64,000 bases of DNA, taken from positions 4,049,058-4,113,057 of the forward strand of contig SCHM01000003.1 of the NCBI GenBank assembly GCA_004123355.1, written 5' to 3'. This DNA comes from Amphirosellinia nigrospora. Its lineage: Eukaryota; Ascomycota; Sordariomycetes; Xylariales; Xylariaceae. Shown here in pieces: positions 1 through 11,900 of the stretch. Each line of letters begins with the position of its first letter. The stretch's first letter is position 1. The notes beneath the pieces were generated by a model. That model did no database searches. It was not told where the DNA came from and worked only from the letters and a program-made list of their open reading frames with translations. The position numbers and the translations under genes are program-made.

Positions 1-724
1 TACATTACGGGGTATTTGATTGAACTGTGGTGGGTTAGCGATGACACGATTCTTTTGCACGTGAATAAAAACGAGCGTACGGCGGCTAGAAACTCTAGAT
101 CACTCTTTTGTGCCCAGTTGCAAAAGTCTCCCGTCGAAATCGGCAATCGCCGGACCAAGCAGCCAAGATAGCACAATGCAAGGGTGTCGATGAGCTTTGG
201 CAGCTTCCACCGACGCCGTGCATCCGGCGCCCACGTAGACGTCGTCGCATCCGAGAGGTCGACACCAGACGACTCGCCCGTCTCGCTCTGAGAGCTGAAC
301 CAGGTTTGCGACGTACCGGCGTCCGACTCGTCCCCCTTCCGGCCCCCACGCTCTCGCAGGGGGAGGTTACGCACACGCAGCGCCCATAGCGCCCGTACAA
401 GCTCAGCGAAGTCATCCGGAAGCCCTGGGTGTCGACAAGCCAGCGCACCTGGCGGATGAGGATCAACTGGACGACCTCGAGGTATAGTTCGCGGCCCTCG
501 TCGCCGGTGAGCTTGACGGCGATCTTCTGGCGCGCCTCCTTCTTCTTCCGCGACACCTTTCCCTTCGCGCCAAAGGCGTCCTCGTCGGGTTCGTGATTGG
601 CGAAGCCCTCCAGCCGATGCCCGTTCCGGCAATATCGTAGCGCGTCCTGCGCAAACCATTGGCGCGCACCACACTCGTCGCATCGCTCCCCGCCACGGAA
701 CTTGTGGTATCTTGTTCGAGCCAT
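1..724 (-). CDS. RRN7: RNA polymerase I core-factor subunit Rrn7 (TAF1B family), 3'-truncated by window edge, frameshifted
   Basis: Rrn7 is a TFIIB-like subunit of the Pol I core factor that recruits Pol I to the rDNA promoter in the nucleolus. The start at 724 gives MARTRYHKFRGGERCDEC, then an RRN7-type zinc ribbon (CDECG, about 12 residues, then YCRNGH). An in-frame ATG at 814 lies upstream, but family proteins start close to the zinc finger, so 724 is preferred. After ...WLVDTQG (about 425) the frame is lost. Shifting by one base restores LPDDFAELVRALWALR and the rest to the window edge, so one G appears to be missing from a short G run. The remainder of the gene lies left of the window. 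Family assignment is from the zinc ribbon and the following helical region. Confidence 0.85.
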
Positions 725-814
725 AGGGATCGATCGCCTTGGCGAACACTCAGCGCCCTCGGCTATCGTTGGGTGTCTGATGTGTTTGGGCCCTAGGAAT
801 GCTGGGAGGCGCAT

Positions 815-1580
815 AGCGGAGTTCGCGTTAGGTAGCTACTTGTAGCACTATAACATACCTACCTACCCAAGTGTAGGTAGCTTTACTTATTGGCCAACAT
901 ACCCCATAGTTCCAGTTATCACTGTCTTTATTAGAAACTCTACATGTGTTCTAGCTTCAAAATGAGAGACTTCGCGAGATGGAGGAGACATAAAGAAGCA
1001 TTCTTTCCCTAGCTGGTTCGGCGGTCCACTTGTATCGCCATTGACATGCTGGCGTATGGTGCGTTACCTATCTGTCGTGATTTCCCCAGTTTCATAGTTC
1101 AAGGTTGCTTTTACGACCTCAGACTCCGCAAAACATTTCAGAAATGCTCGCGTGCACACACGCATACCACTTCACGCTCGCCGACCCTGGCACCCACTCA
1201 CCTACGGTAAAGGTACTACCCTCCACTTAGTAGCTTTTTGATATCTATACTCATACACTATGTCACAATGATCAACTCCCTAAATAGAGGTATTAATTTA
1301 AATCATGAAAAATTGGGCCATCTTGCCGAAAGCGATTTGTATTAATCATGTCCAGGTGCAGCTGCACGTGGAAATTACGGACTTTTTATTCATAATTTCC
1401 TTGCCAGTATTGAGCTCGTGACTATTGCAAGACGCGCTATATTGCGTCTATATCTAACGCTCCCGAGTACCGGGATGAATAGCACTTCCGCGCTGGAGGT
1501 TGGGAGTGTTCCACCACAACCTAGCATGTCCTGTCGAGTGTTCACCCTTAAATCATCTACTATTGCAGATTCCCCATGAC
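815..1580. other. intergenic region between RRN7 and eIF5A
   Basis: No supportable gene. It holds the RRN7 promoter (RRN7 reads leftward from 724) and the 3' flank of eIF5A. A TACCTACCTACCC / GTAGGTAGC cluster lies near 855-885, one of many such runs in this window. Confidence 0.6.
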
Positions 1581-2417
1581 TTAACGGGCTTGGATATCGA
1601 CCTTGGTAACGTGGGTTTCGCCCATAGCAGTCTTGACAGTCACCACTTTTGATTGGTTAGTGACGATGGAACGCATCAAGGGGTTAAAATAGATACTCAC
1701 TAATGACAGTCGGATCATCAGGGTCTTCGGCCTTCCAAATTGGTACGGATGGTGTCACCCATCTCTCCATCGGGCATCTTGGTATCCTCAGTGACCTTGC
1801 CCTGGTCGGTGATAAGATGAAGGAAACCGTCATCAGTGACGGTCATCTAGGTAATAAAACAGGTTAGCACCACGGGATGCAACCCACAAAGAGGGCCAAT
1901 GATTCAACATACCACTTCGTGAGTTCGGTTAGGATGTTGGGGACATCCATGTTGTGAGTGGAGGGGCAAAGCTCTTCCAACTTCTTGTCGGTAAAAATCG
2001 ATCGCAACCAAGTGGACCTTGGCGTGACCGTGCTTGCCAGTCTTGGAGGTCGACATGTCGACAATCTTGCATGGACGGTTTTTAATCACGACGTGTCCAC
2101 CCTTACGGAGAGCAGAGCACTGCATGGGGAACGTGGCCGAGGCGCCAGCGCTGCCCTGGTCGAAGTCATGGTGATGCTGTAGAAAGACACGAGTCAGCAT
2201 CAGGCGCGCAAAATTCTAGATTGCGACGGCGGCGGGAAAGGCGACGCGCAAAGCAGACGTGTGGCAGCCTGCGCATGGGGAGTTTTTGGATGGTGGCCGT
2301 GGTCGCTCGCATGGCGGGGAATGGACATCATGATCCAAGTGCGGGGTGGTTGATCGCCTGCAGTAGATGCTCCGCGGCAATGGGTGCGGGATCACGACTC
2401 ACCTCGTCATCAGCCAT
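1581..2417 (-). CDS. translation factor eIF5A, four exons, three apparent indels
   Basis: eIF5A (yeast HYP2/ANB1) is the hypusine-containing factor that helps ribosomes through polyproline and termination. Exon 1 (2417-2403) is 15 nt and encodes MADDE. Exon 2 (2176-1913) encodes [17 protein letters not shown] and the hypusination loop [12 protein letters not shown]. Exon 3 (1846-1702) encodes [17 protein letters not shown] and [11 protein letters not shown]. Exon 4 (1645-1581) encodes [18 protein letters not shown] and the stop. Donors are GTGAGT, GTATGT and GTGAGT. The frame breaks near 1995 (T run, one base short before [17 protein letters not shown]), near 1930 (between MDVPN and NRTHEV) and near 1765 (one base extra or two missing). 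The gene is essential, so these are most likely sequence errors. A second, decayed copy elsewhere cannot be excluded from this window. Confidence 0.9.
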
Positions 2418-3919
2418 GGTGAAGGATGAAGATAGATGCGATGGGGAGAGGCGCAAGAGAAGCAGGAGGATACAAGTCTTGGACGAGAGATGCCCAAGAG
2501 TGAAGAGAAATGAGGAATGAGTGGAAGGTTGTGTGGTGGGAGAGGGTGTGTTAGAAGAAAGAGGTTGAGGAGGGAGGGGGTAAGGTGGTAATTCTTTTTT
2601 TCCCACAGAATTGGGCTAACGAAATGCGCGCTCCTGATTCGACCAAGGGATTTTTTTCATCCAAATCAGAAGGTACCTACTACCTAGGCTAGGAGGTAGG
2701 CAGGCAATAATTTCTCAGCAGCGGGACGCAGAGAGGTACACAACATTGAGGGTGGGATGTCGGGCGGGACACCTACCTATGCTGTGCGACATAGCGCCTA
2801 CCTAACCTGCCGTGGACCTCTACCTACGGACCCAGTAACGCCTAGAGCAAACTCTTAACAAAATTTCTCTTCTGAAGTCAATCATGAATGGTCATTGAAG
2901 GTCTATGAATGGTCTAGGTCCGTCTTTAGCGGCCAAAGAGGGTCGTTGAGGTATAGAGCATTGCGGGTAACTCGAGCTTCGCCTACCTATGTAGTACTCA
3001 AGCATGTAGGTACCTTAGAGAACTACGTACCGGCGGCATCCGCTAATCTGGCTTAATCTATACCTGAGAGCAAATGTTTTTTCCTTAATTAGGTACACCT
3101 TAGATGTATTCACTACATTAGGTATGCATTGTCCTACTTTGAGTGTACTGAGACGATTGTAGGTACGTAAGTGCTCACATGTATAGAAAATCTTAACAAG
3201 TCGACATTAAAGTAGGTAGGTAAGTTTGATTCCCTTGGATGCCCTTGTTCACATTGGTGTTTGTTCATTAACCTTAGGTATGTTAGTATTCTCTGGCGTA
3301 TGTAGAATTGCTAAGCAGTAAAAGTGATTGGCTTGGTATAAATTGATCAATCGGTACTTACGTACGCCGTTATGTGCAGGTATTTTTTTGAGATTCTAGA
3401 TGTCCTCCTGTTACATCTATATCATTAGTTACAACCTGGCTGTCTAGGAAAAACCCGAGGCTTATATTAAATCCCTGATCTCAAGATTAGGTAATAGGTA
3501 TTGATTGTAAATTGCATATCGCTTTACCCCTTTTTTCCCTCAGATATTAGATACCTAGGTACCTACTTATCGGTCCAACCATACCTCTTAGAGGTAGGTT
3601 AGGTTCTAGGTACCTAGTACCACCTGCGCATAGCTACCTACCTGCCTCAAGTAGAGCTACCGAGTTACCGACTTTCACCTTGCTCGTCTTGCAAAACACA
3701 GTTGACAAGCTCTGTTTACCGGAGACGAAGATAGTGCAGGAAGGATCATTTGTTCTTTCCTTATAACTGTTTGACCAGATTTGAAATAATCTCCTAATAC
3801 ATCATCCCCAATCGCGCCGGCCCTCTCACAACCTTGAGACGCCAAACCCGACGAAACACAGCCTCCGAGATGAGCCGGTGCCGTTCCCGAGAAGACGAGT
3901 AAATAGATGTTATAAAAAG
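2418..3919. other. divergent intergenic region rich in TAGGTA/TACCTA runs
   Basis: This lies between the eIF5A start (-) and the VPS52 start (+), so it should hold both promoters. No gene is seen. It has the densest set of TACCTA, TAGGTA and palindromic CCTAGG/GGTACC-containing runs in the window, for example near 2672-2700, 2770-2825, 3150-3220, 3550-3565 and 3590-3645. A TATAAAAA sequence lies at 3910-3917, immediately before the VPS52 ATG. Confidence 0.6.
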
Positions 3920-5980
3920 ATGTGGCTCGATCGCCTCGCCGGCCAGTCCCCCTCGCCGGTGCCCTCACAACCTCCAGCCGCCCATACTCTCCCGCGCCGC
4001 CGCGAGCTTCGAGCAGTCTCGGCCCTTACCTGACCTCACAACGCCCTGTATCACACCGAGATCCTCTTCCCTATCTCTGGCGTCTGCAGACTCTTCTACC
4101 TCGTCTTTACTGGCTTCTTCCCGGCGGGCCACTGGTTCGAATCTCAAACAGACCACCACCATTATACCGGACCGGACCCTGCTGATGTCCTCGTGACCTT
4201 GCTCAGTGGAAGGTCCCACGGCGAGATCCCTGCATCTTCTCGCAAAAGCTGCCCACTTCCATAACATCCGCGGATTGAAAGTCGTATTCGACTTCGGCGA
4301 TTTATCGTTGTGCAGTCTCTAGCGCTGTCGGACGAACCTCTATCCACGACCATACGATAGCAAAGACACAACAGTCACCCGAAGAGCGTGGGTCTGCCCG
4401 CGATCGCGCCGCAGTTACTGTTTGCTGATATGACTTAATAGATGAACGAACAAGGCTAAATTTGAAGACTTGCACCAATCCATACAAGCCTGCGACGAGA
4501 TACTTGCGTCCGTGGAGACCAATCTTGCCAGTTTTCGAAACGACCTGGCCGCAGTCTCAGCGGACATTGAGACCCTGCAAGCGAGATCGGCGGCTTTAAA
4601 CATTAGACTCGAAAACCGGAAAGCGGTGAAAAGGGGCTGGCGCCTGCTGTTGAGGACATCAGTGTTCCGCCTTCTATCGTAGCCAAGATAGCAGATGGCC
4701 ATGTTGACGAGGCGTGGGTGAAAGCTTTGAACGAAATCGATAAAAAGGACGCAGCTTACAAGAAGGGCGACTCGAACTCGGAGAATAAGGGATTACAAGA
4801 TCTTGGCCCCTTACTAGAAAGGCTGGTACAGAAGGCTATCGAGCGGATTAGGGATTTTTTAGTGGCCCAAATCAAAGCCCTTCGGTCCCCTCATATAAAT
4901 GCCCAGATCATCCAGCAACAGAATTTTCTCAAGTTCAGGGAGTTATTCTCCTTTCTTCATAAACACCACCCCACATTGGCCAACGAAATATGCCTCGCGT
5001 ATATGAATACGATGAGGTGGTATTATGCGAACCAATTCACGCGCTACGAAAACGCTCTGAAGAAAATCAAGCTTCATGTATTGGATAAGCTAGATGTGCT
5101 GGGAAATGATGACACGTCTCGTAGGGGCGCCGCTCTCTCCAGCTCTAGGATAGCTGGACCGCCACATGATGCGTTTAATTTGGGCCGTCGTGTTGATATT
5201 CTCCGCACCAGCAATCAAGCCGCGATATCCTCTTATTTGGCCGAGGAAGACCAGTCTACACATTACCTTGAAACCCCCTTTCGCAATTTCAACCTCGCTC
5301 TTATCGATAACGTCACGGCAGAGTATACATTTCTCGCCTCGTTCTTCTCACCTGCCCTTAGCTTTGCTATAATCTCCCGCCACTTTGCCTACATATTTGA
5401 CCCAACATTGCAACTTGGACAGGGATTAACGAAAAGTCTTGTTTCTGAGTCATATGATGCTATTGGGCTCCTCCTCTCTATCCGACTCAATCAACACTTT
5501 CAATTTGAACTCCAACGGCGAAAGATACCAGCAGCAGATGGATATATAAATGGCACAGCTATGCTACTCTGGCCACGTTTGCAATTCGTCATGAACGCAC
5601 ATTGCGAATCTGTCCGGGCATTAACTACCGCCTTACCAACAAGACCACCACCCAAGGCTGACCAGGCGAAGCTGTCTACGGCACCTCATATAGTAACTCA
5701 ACGATTTGGGCAGCTACTTCATGGTGTTCTTTCCATGAGCACGGAGGCGGGGGATGATGAGCCGGTCGTCACCAGCCTAGGGAGACTGAGAAGCGAGGCA
5801 GAAGCTTTTCTAACTAAATACAGCACGGCATTTGGCACAGACAAGAGAAAGCGAGAAAGATTTTTATACACCAATTACAGTCTGATATTAACAATCATCA
5901 GTGACGTAGGAGGCAAGCTAGCCAACGAACAACAGGAGCATTTTGAAGGGTTAAAGACGGCGTTTCAAGAGGCGGCTTAG
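3920..5980 (+). CDS. VPS52: GARP/EARP tethering-complex subunit Vps52, several frameshifts in the 5' half
   Basis: Vps52 is a coiled-coil subunit of the GARP complex that tethers endosome-derived vesicles at the trans-Golgi. The start at 3920 gives MWLDRLAGQSPSPVPSQPP, the N-terminus expected for filamentous-fungal Vps52, followed by a Ser-rich linker (SSSLSLASADSSTSSLLAS). The helical core starts near 4456 with KFEDLHQSIQACDEI and runs to the stop at 5980, with the long uninterrupted part from about 4685. The frame shifts near 4000, 4045, 4173 and 4640 (KAV to EKGLAPAVEDISVPPS). More breaks, and possibly an intron ending in TTAATAG near 4441, lie in 4260-4455, where I cannot reconstruct the frame with confidence. 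Each clear shift is a single base in a short homopolymer or GC-rich run. Confidence 0.85.
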
Positions 5981-6230
5981 GACAGCTCTAACATGTACGA
6001 TTGATTGTTATGTTGGCGACCAGTGTGCTTATTTTTGTAGCCCAAGGGACAGCCAAATTCAACCCAACGCCGCCAAAAACATATTCATGGAAAAGAGAAA
6101 ATTGCTTTTCATCACCCTCCCCCTTGCTTGACTGTTCACGAGAACGAATTCTACCATGCATAAGCAAATTACAGATGTAAAGCCGGCATTCACAATTTGA
6201 CCGGCGCAACCAATGAAAACCAACCAAACC
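5981..6230. other. convergent 3' ends of VPS52 and GYP8
   Basis: About 250 bases between two converging genes. Short antisense ORFs here show no family resemblance. It probably contains only 3' UTRs. Confidence 0.6.
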
Positions 6231-7547
6231 TTAATAACCACCCAATCTAGTCGTCCACGCCATCAGGCCAGCCCAGGCGGGAGTTTTTCGCAAATAGATA
6301 GCACTAATACCGACTAGGATGGTGAGTAGGAGAGTTCGATTCGTCCAGACCACCTTGATCACATTCTGTCGCTGCTCGTCCCATCGTAGTTCACGGACCT
6401 GCTTATCAAAAAACGCTTGACCATCCCGCAGGCTCTGGCGAGTGAGCGCCTTGACGTCGAGCGTCGTCCTCAACACGCTGGCGTTGGAGATGCGGCGCCA
6501 GGCGTGCAGGGACTCGGGCGGGTGTTTCTCAAACAGAGCCGCGGCCTCGGCGATGACGGCGTCGAGATCGAGGCCGGGCGGCAGCTTAGAGAGGGTAAAG
6601 TGCAGCATGTCGGGCTCGTCGTGGGCGAGCAGCTCGTCGCGCCGGCGCAGGACGATCTGTGTGAAGACGTAGAGGCAGAAGACCTGCTCGCGCGCGATCA
6701 GGGCGTCGAAGAGCCTCGCGATATCGCTGTACCGCTGCACATTGTGCGCGAACATGGTCAGCGTGTCGGCTAGCGCGAAGAATGGCTCGTTCCGCGATAG
6801 GTGGTGCCATAGCCCTGGGTCCACGGCTCGGAGTAAGTCTGGGATCAGATGTAACTGGGCTATGGCTGGTGTCATCGTGGGAAGCATGAAGTCCCGAATC
6901 CGCAGCACCGAGAGCCGCGACATTGCTAGGCTCCGTAAACTAGTTGGCAGTGCGAGGAGGAGAACCTGGCAGATGTCGTGGTAGCCTTGGAAGTAGCATA
7001 GATAGGGTTGTTCGCGTAACACTTGGGTGATGAGGTCTGATAGCTCTGACTTCTTTTCTTCCAGCTGGGCTTGAGTGTTGTCTGGGCGTGGAACAGTCAG
7101 CTCAGTTCTGTACATGGCGCAGAGTAGAGGATATGAATTATATTACATACCATTCGGATAGTATACAAAGCTCCTGTCCACATCTAACTTGACTTGTTCT
7201 TCATCCCGATGTCGTGGTAGTTGTCTCCACGAGTCGGGGGTCTCCGTAGAGCCATCAAACGTCTTAACGGTGTCTGAACCAAGAAGAATCGGCCCTGTTG
7301 TATGCATTTAGCTCTGAGATACATATATACATACATTCTAGTGCAAGTGAGCTTACTTACACACTCGGCTTCGCAAGTGATCTGATAGAAAGCCACCCTG
7401 TGCGATAGCCATGTCCTGTAACTCATCGATATTCTTCGTTTCACATGCATCGATGATACGAGCTTCTTTAGATTCCCCTGTAAACTCATCTGGTTCCGCG
7501 CTTGCTTGGGATTTTTCGGCATCTTGGCCGTCTTTGACAGTAGCCAT
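6231..7547 (-). CDS. GYP8: TBC-domain Rab GTPase-activating protein (Gyp8/TBC1D20 type) with C-terminal membrane anchor
   Basis: Predicted Rab GAP acting at ER/Golgi membranes. Three exons: 7547-7361, 7294-7151 and 7081-6231. The first join makes RSRVWPILLGS, the second FVYYPNDNTQAQLEEKKSEL. TBC landmarks follow: YFQGYHDICQVLLL near the catalytic region, then LSRNEPFFALADTLTMFAHN. In the family the arginine finger sits in the upstream IPxxxR-equivalent motif (here near VDRSFVYYP) and the glutamine finger in the YFQG motif. A hydrophobic stretch near the C-terminus (TLLLTILVGISAIYL) matches the tail anchor of TBC1D20/Gyp8. This is one of the few long genes here with no frame break. The second acceptor (CCCAG at 7084-7082) was chosen because it alone keeps phase. 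Confidence 0.88.
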
Positions 7548-8950
7548 GGGATTGTAAGCTTAGGACCCGTGAGTTCTAACCATTCGTACCCAGCAACTCG
7601 AAGCCACCTCCTAGTCAGGTACGGTGTATGGGATATCTTACAGCGAACGCAACTGGTTTTTTGGGGGCTACATTTGATAGTTATTTAGTGGCATGAACCC
7701 TGCCCTGAGAGTTTGTAGACTGCCAGCGTCATGAACGGGCCAGGTTGCGACTTCAATAAGGTTGTTTCGAGATTAACGAAGGCAGCACCCGTCTTTCGTA
7801 AGACTGTTGTAAATTTAATGTCTATCCGCCTGAACGAGCAAGCATTGGTAGGTAAGGTCTAATTTCTAGAGGGACTTCCAATTTAATGGGTACAACCGAT
7901 TTGCACTCCCTCGATGCCCAGTCCGGCCTGGATGCGTGTCCAGAGCTACATGGATACATACACGTATATGTTTTAAATATGTATTTAGCTGTTATGCGGA
8001 AGTCGGGGTTCTTTCTTTGTAACTCATGTATATACCCAGCAATTTTGTGAAAAAAACAGGCATAACCTTATCCCGGATCTCTCCCTAAATTTATATATCC
8101 GTAATCTGATGCACCTAACTCCACATGATATTTGGTACCCAGGTAGGTATAATAACCATGCACCACTTTTATCCTGGCCGAAACATCAAGACCGCTCTTA
8201 CATCTAAGTTCATATGAATCCTTTTATCATTGACCTTATTGATCAAGTAGGTGCTTGCTGGTGCTGAGAGCCTACCTACAGCGGCAGGTACCCCGCTTCT
8301 TTGAAAGTACAGGGACGGGAACCGTTGAAATACTTGACGTATCATTTATAAGCCTGTCGCCATGCATCTTCTTATCTGATATTGGCACGTCTTCATACAC
8401 GAACACAAACCGTGTTAGAACCAAGCATCGGCATTCGATATGATCATAGAAACACGCCTCGTCTAGCTCATGATCTGGTTCCCTTCATCTTCGTCCCGTT
8501 TCAATCAACTCAACTAGCTTAGGAGCTGTACGCCAACATATATACACTACCTGCAAAAGCCACCCAACTGTCCTAAGTTGGGATACAGACTCTAAGTCAG
8601 ACCTGTCAATTTGCCCCAACGATATAGTTTAACAAGGAAAGCCAACATTTATGGTATAAGACACTACAGAACATCTGTACCGGGGGCAGCCGTCCAACCC
8701 AGCTTTATTCTCGTTCTGGTGTCCCGATCGCTATCTAAGCAAGGCCTATCCTATTTCTCGAGAAACGATAAAATTACAACCAAGGTCCCCACTAGATCGC
8801 CAGGCCCAGCGCCTGACATTCGTCTCTTTTCTGACACCGAGGGCATCCCAATTCCCCTGTGAAGACGCCCTTCCTTTTGAAAATTAGTTCTCGCGGATAA
8901 ACGATATCATAAAGGCGCTCCTAACGCTAGACTACTAGCTGGCGGAAGCC
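7548..8950. other. divergent intergenic region (GYP8 / MMS1_N-family gene)
   Basis: Holds promoters for both flanking genes. A 43-codon ATG ORF at 7731-7862 and an 83-codon ORF at 8611-8862 have no recognisable relatives and no splice context that extends them. A TACCTACAGCGGCAGGTACC-type run lies near 8273-8292. Confidence 0.5.
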
Positions 8951-11900
8951 ATGGCCTCTCTTCAGACTCAGGTCTTTGTTAATGGTCAGTGGAGGAACCA
9001 AAGAGTAACCACCGACGAGATCTTGGAACCTCATGATAAACCCACGGTACCGGCACCGCCGAAACCACCCAATTATGGCATCCTTACTAGATCAGTCATC
9101 AAAAGCCCTATCGTCCGTTGGGTACTTCCTGTTCAGCTGCGGTCGTCACGTTTTAATGACGTCGCTTTGGTAGGGGTAGGCTGTTTTCTTTATCCCCTTG
9201 CTTATTCGACATTTTCATCTCATCGCCGGACCACTCCTTTCTTCATCCTTTACGATTATGTGTCGTGACTTAGGATTACTCGGGACTAAGTGATGTAGCA
9301 TATACTTATCTGACCGACTACCAATTTGGTTATGTCTAGCATGCGCAGCGATGCTCGGGGTTCTATTTCGCTAACGGTAACAGGATCAATCTGTTCAGAT
9401 ATGTGAGTTGGATTCAGACCTCCAACTTCAGCCTATTGCAAAAGTGGACTTTGATTCCAAGATTAGAAATTGCCGGGTTATGGGTACTCATGATTACCTA
9501 AGAAGAAGAAGGGAGGACATTCATGCTAATTACTATCGAAGCGGCGATGTTGGTATGACTTCTTGTGGTCCCTCAACATCCCCCCTACTCTTTCTGAGGG
9601 TGATGAGCTGTTTCAGCAGGTATTAGTGTTGGTACTCTCTGCTGGGGAGCTTGTGTTTCTCATTATGAATCGGAATACGACTGGCGATTGGAAATTCGCC
9701 CCGTCACATTTCCCCATCTTTGGCAAGATCGATGAAAATGGCAGGTACACCAAACACGGCGAAAGTGGCGGGATGATGATAGACCCAGGCTTCCACATGA
9801 CGATTAGTCCTGATGGAGGATACCTAGCTCTCGCCTGCTCTGAGAATCTCTTGATTGTATACCAGCTAGAGTCAATAGCCAAGCTCCGCTCACAACACGC
9901 AGAAGGCCAACATTTACAGCCCATTCAATCGATAAGAGCGCGAGCTATAAAGGGCGCTATTCATAAAATCGATTTCCTTCATCCCGGCTCTGAGAAACCT
10001 TCTCTTGTCGTGTTACTCGTTATTACCGCACAGTCAGGGGTTCTCAGACTAGTCACATATGATTGGACATCGTTACAAGGTGCATTGGTTGAAGAGAAAC
10101 GTGGTCATAGGCTCGATGAAAGCGCTGGGCTACCGGTACTCGTCATACCCCTGACAATTTGTTGTCGATTTCTGATTATAACAGAGCATTCCATGCTAAT
10201 TTGCTCAGACATACTCAGCGGCCCACCGGTTTTTTTCCCATTTGAACTCGAGCATCTAGGTGCCACAGAATGGCATCATGGTACTCACAATCCGATGTGG
10301 ACGGCATGGACACGGCCCTCGAGGGAAGAATCATATCACGCGGATACTGATGTGATATACCTTGCTAGAGAAGACGGTTGGATCAATTCTCTCGAGATTA
10401 GCAGTGACTCTGACGTCGAGGCGAGCATTTATTACGGGCCATTGGAATGTAATATCGATTCAGGATTTGCCTCTTTAAGTACATTCAATGGAGAACTTAT
10501 AATAGCGGGCGGAGATTACGGCCCTGGTGCCATATGCATGTTCGTTTTATCGCCTTGCGTTTTCACTCTTTCATAGTAGGGCTAACATCACCCCTGGCAG
10601 TTGCATCCAAGAGAAAAACCGAAGCGTATTGGTTTATTACCCAATTGGTCTCCCACAGTCAACCTTGTGTTAAAAAAGGATGTAAGCGGACCTTGTCAGC
10701 CGGAATATGAGAGACCTTTCAATCGACTATTGCAGGCTGAGAAGCCACAAGGTCATATACGAACGCCAGAGAAGATCTTCATTTGCTCGGGTAGGGATAA
10801 ATTCGGTGCTATTATAGAGCTACGTTATGGACTACAGGCCAAGATTGGGTTGGACCTCTTATACCCCTCGCCCATTAAAAGGTGCTGGGCCATTCCTAGC
10901 TTTGATGGCACCCCAGAAGCAGGATTCCTCATGTTACTAGCGCTTCCAGAAAACTCGGCTCTTCTGCATATTTCGCACGACCTCTCTGAAGTGTCTGAGA
11001 AAGATCAGGATACGGTAAATTTTGATCTTCTCTCTCCCACACTCGCCGTCTACGTTTCGGCGGACCTCGTGGTCCAGATCACGGCTTCATATGCAACTAT
11101 TTTATCTCCAACTAGTTGGTAAGGCACCGACTTCCGCTACTAATTGTTGCTACTAATCCTACATCATTAGTTACCAGCATTTGCTTAGCGACATGGTTGA
11201 AGATGCTTCAGCAACAATAACAGATTCAGCCATAACTCGTGAAACACTTGCATTATCAGTCTATTCTCAGTCAATATTCAAAATCATGGTTTTTACTTTT
11301 GATAAAACTAGGTTTGTGTTGACACATACGATTGACGAAACCAGGTGGCGAAGTCACTGCACTCTCTTTGAGTGTCTTGTCTGTTGGCGTCTGCATTTTA
11401 GCCGGCATCTCATGCGAGAAATCGTCGACTTTGGTGATCTTTCCTCTTGATCCGCAACACGTAGGAGGGCGTTTGCTGTCTAATACTCAACGAGGTAGAG
11501 TGCTATCGCTTGCTCGAGACTTATTCAATTACTGACTTGCTCTTATTTAGAAGCCACGACCTTAGTCATAACAGGTGAGGCTGGCTCTACAGGAATCCAT
11601 GCTATAACTAGCATTGTATGTCATGGAGAGGACAAAATCGTGATTGGTAAGAGGGACGGCGACGTTCTCGCATTACAATTAATGGGCAGCTATGAAACTG
11701 GGCAAAGATTAATAGTAACAAGAGCGAATCATTTCGGAGCGTCCACATCACGTGTATTCGCAGGGCCAGTATTGAGTATAGGTCACTCGACGTTGGTATG
11801 CAACGACGCTGGCCTTGCGGTTATGAAGGAAGCGGATGGACCTAACGGAGGTTCTCTTGAAGGGATTTCTCGAATTTGGCTGACCGATGCCAATGAACCA

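Noticed and set aside
7731-7862. 43-codon ORF upstream of the MMS1_N gene
   Set aside because: Too short, no recognisable motif and no extending exon.
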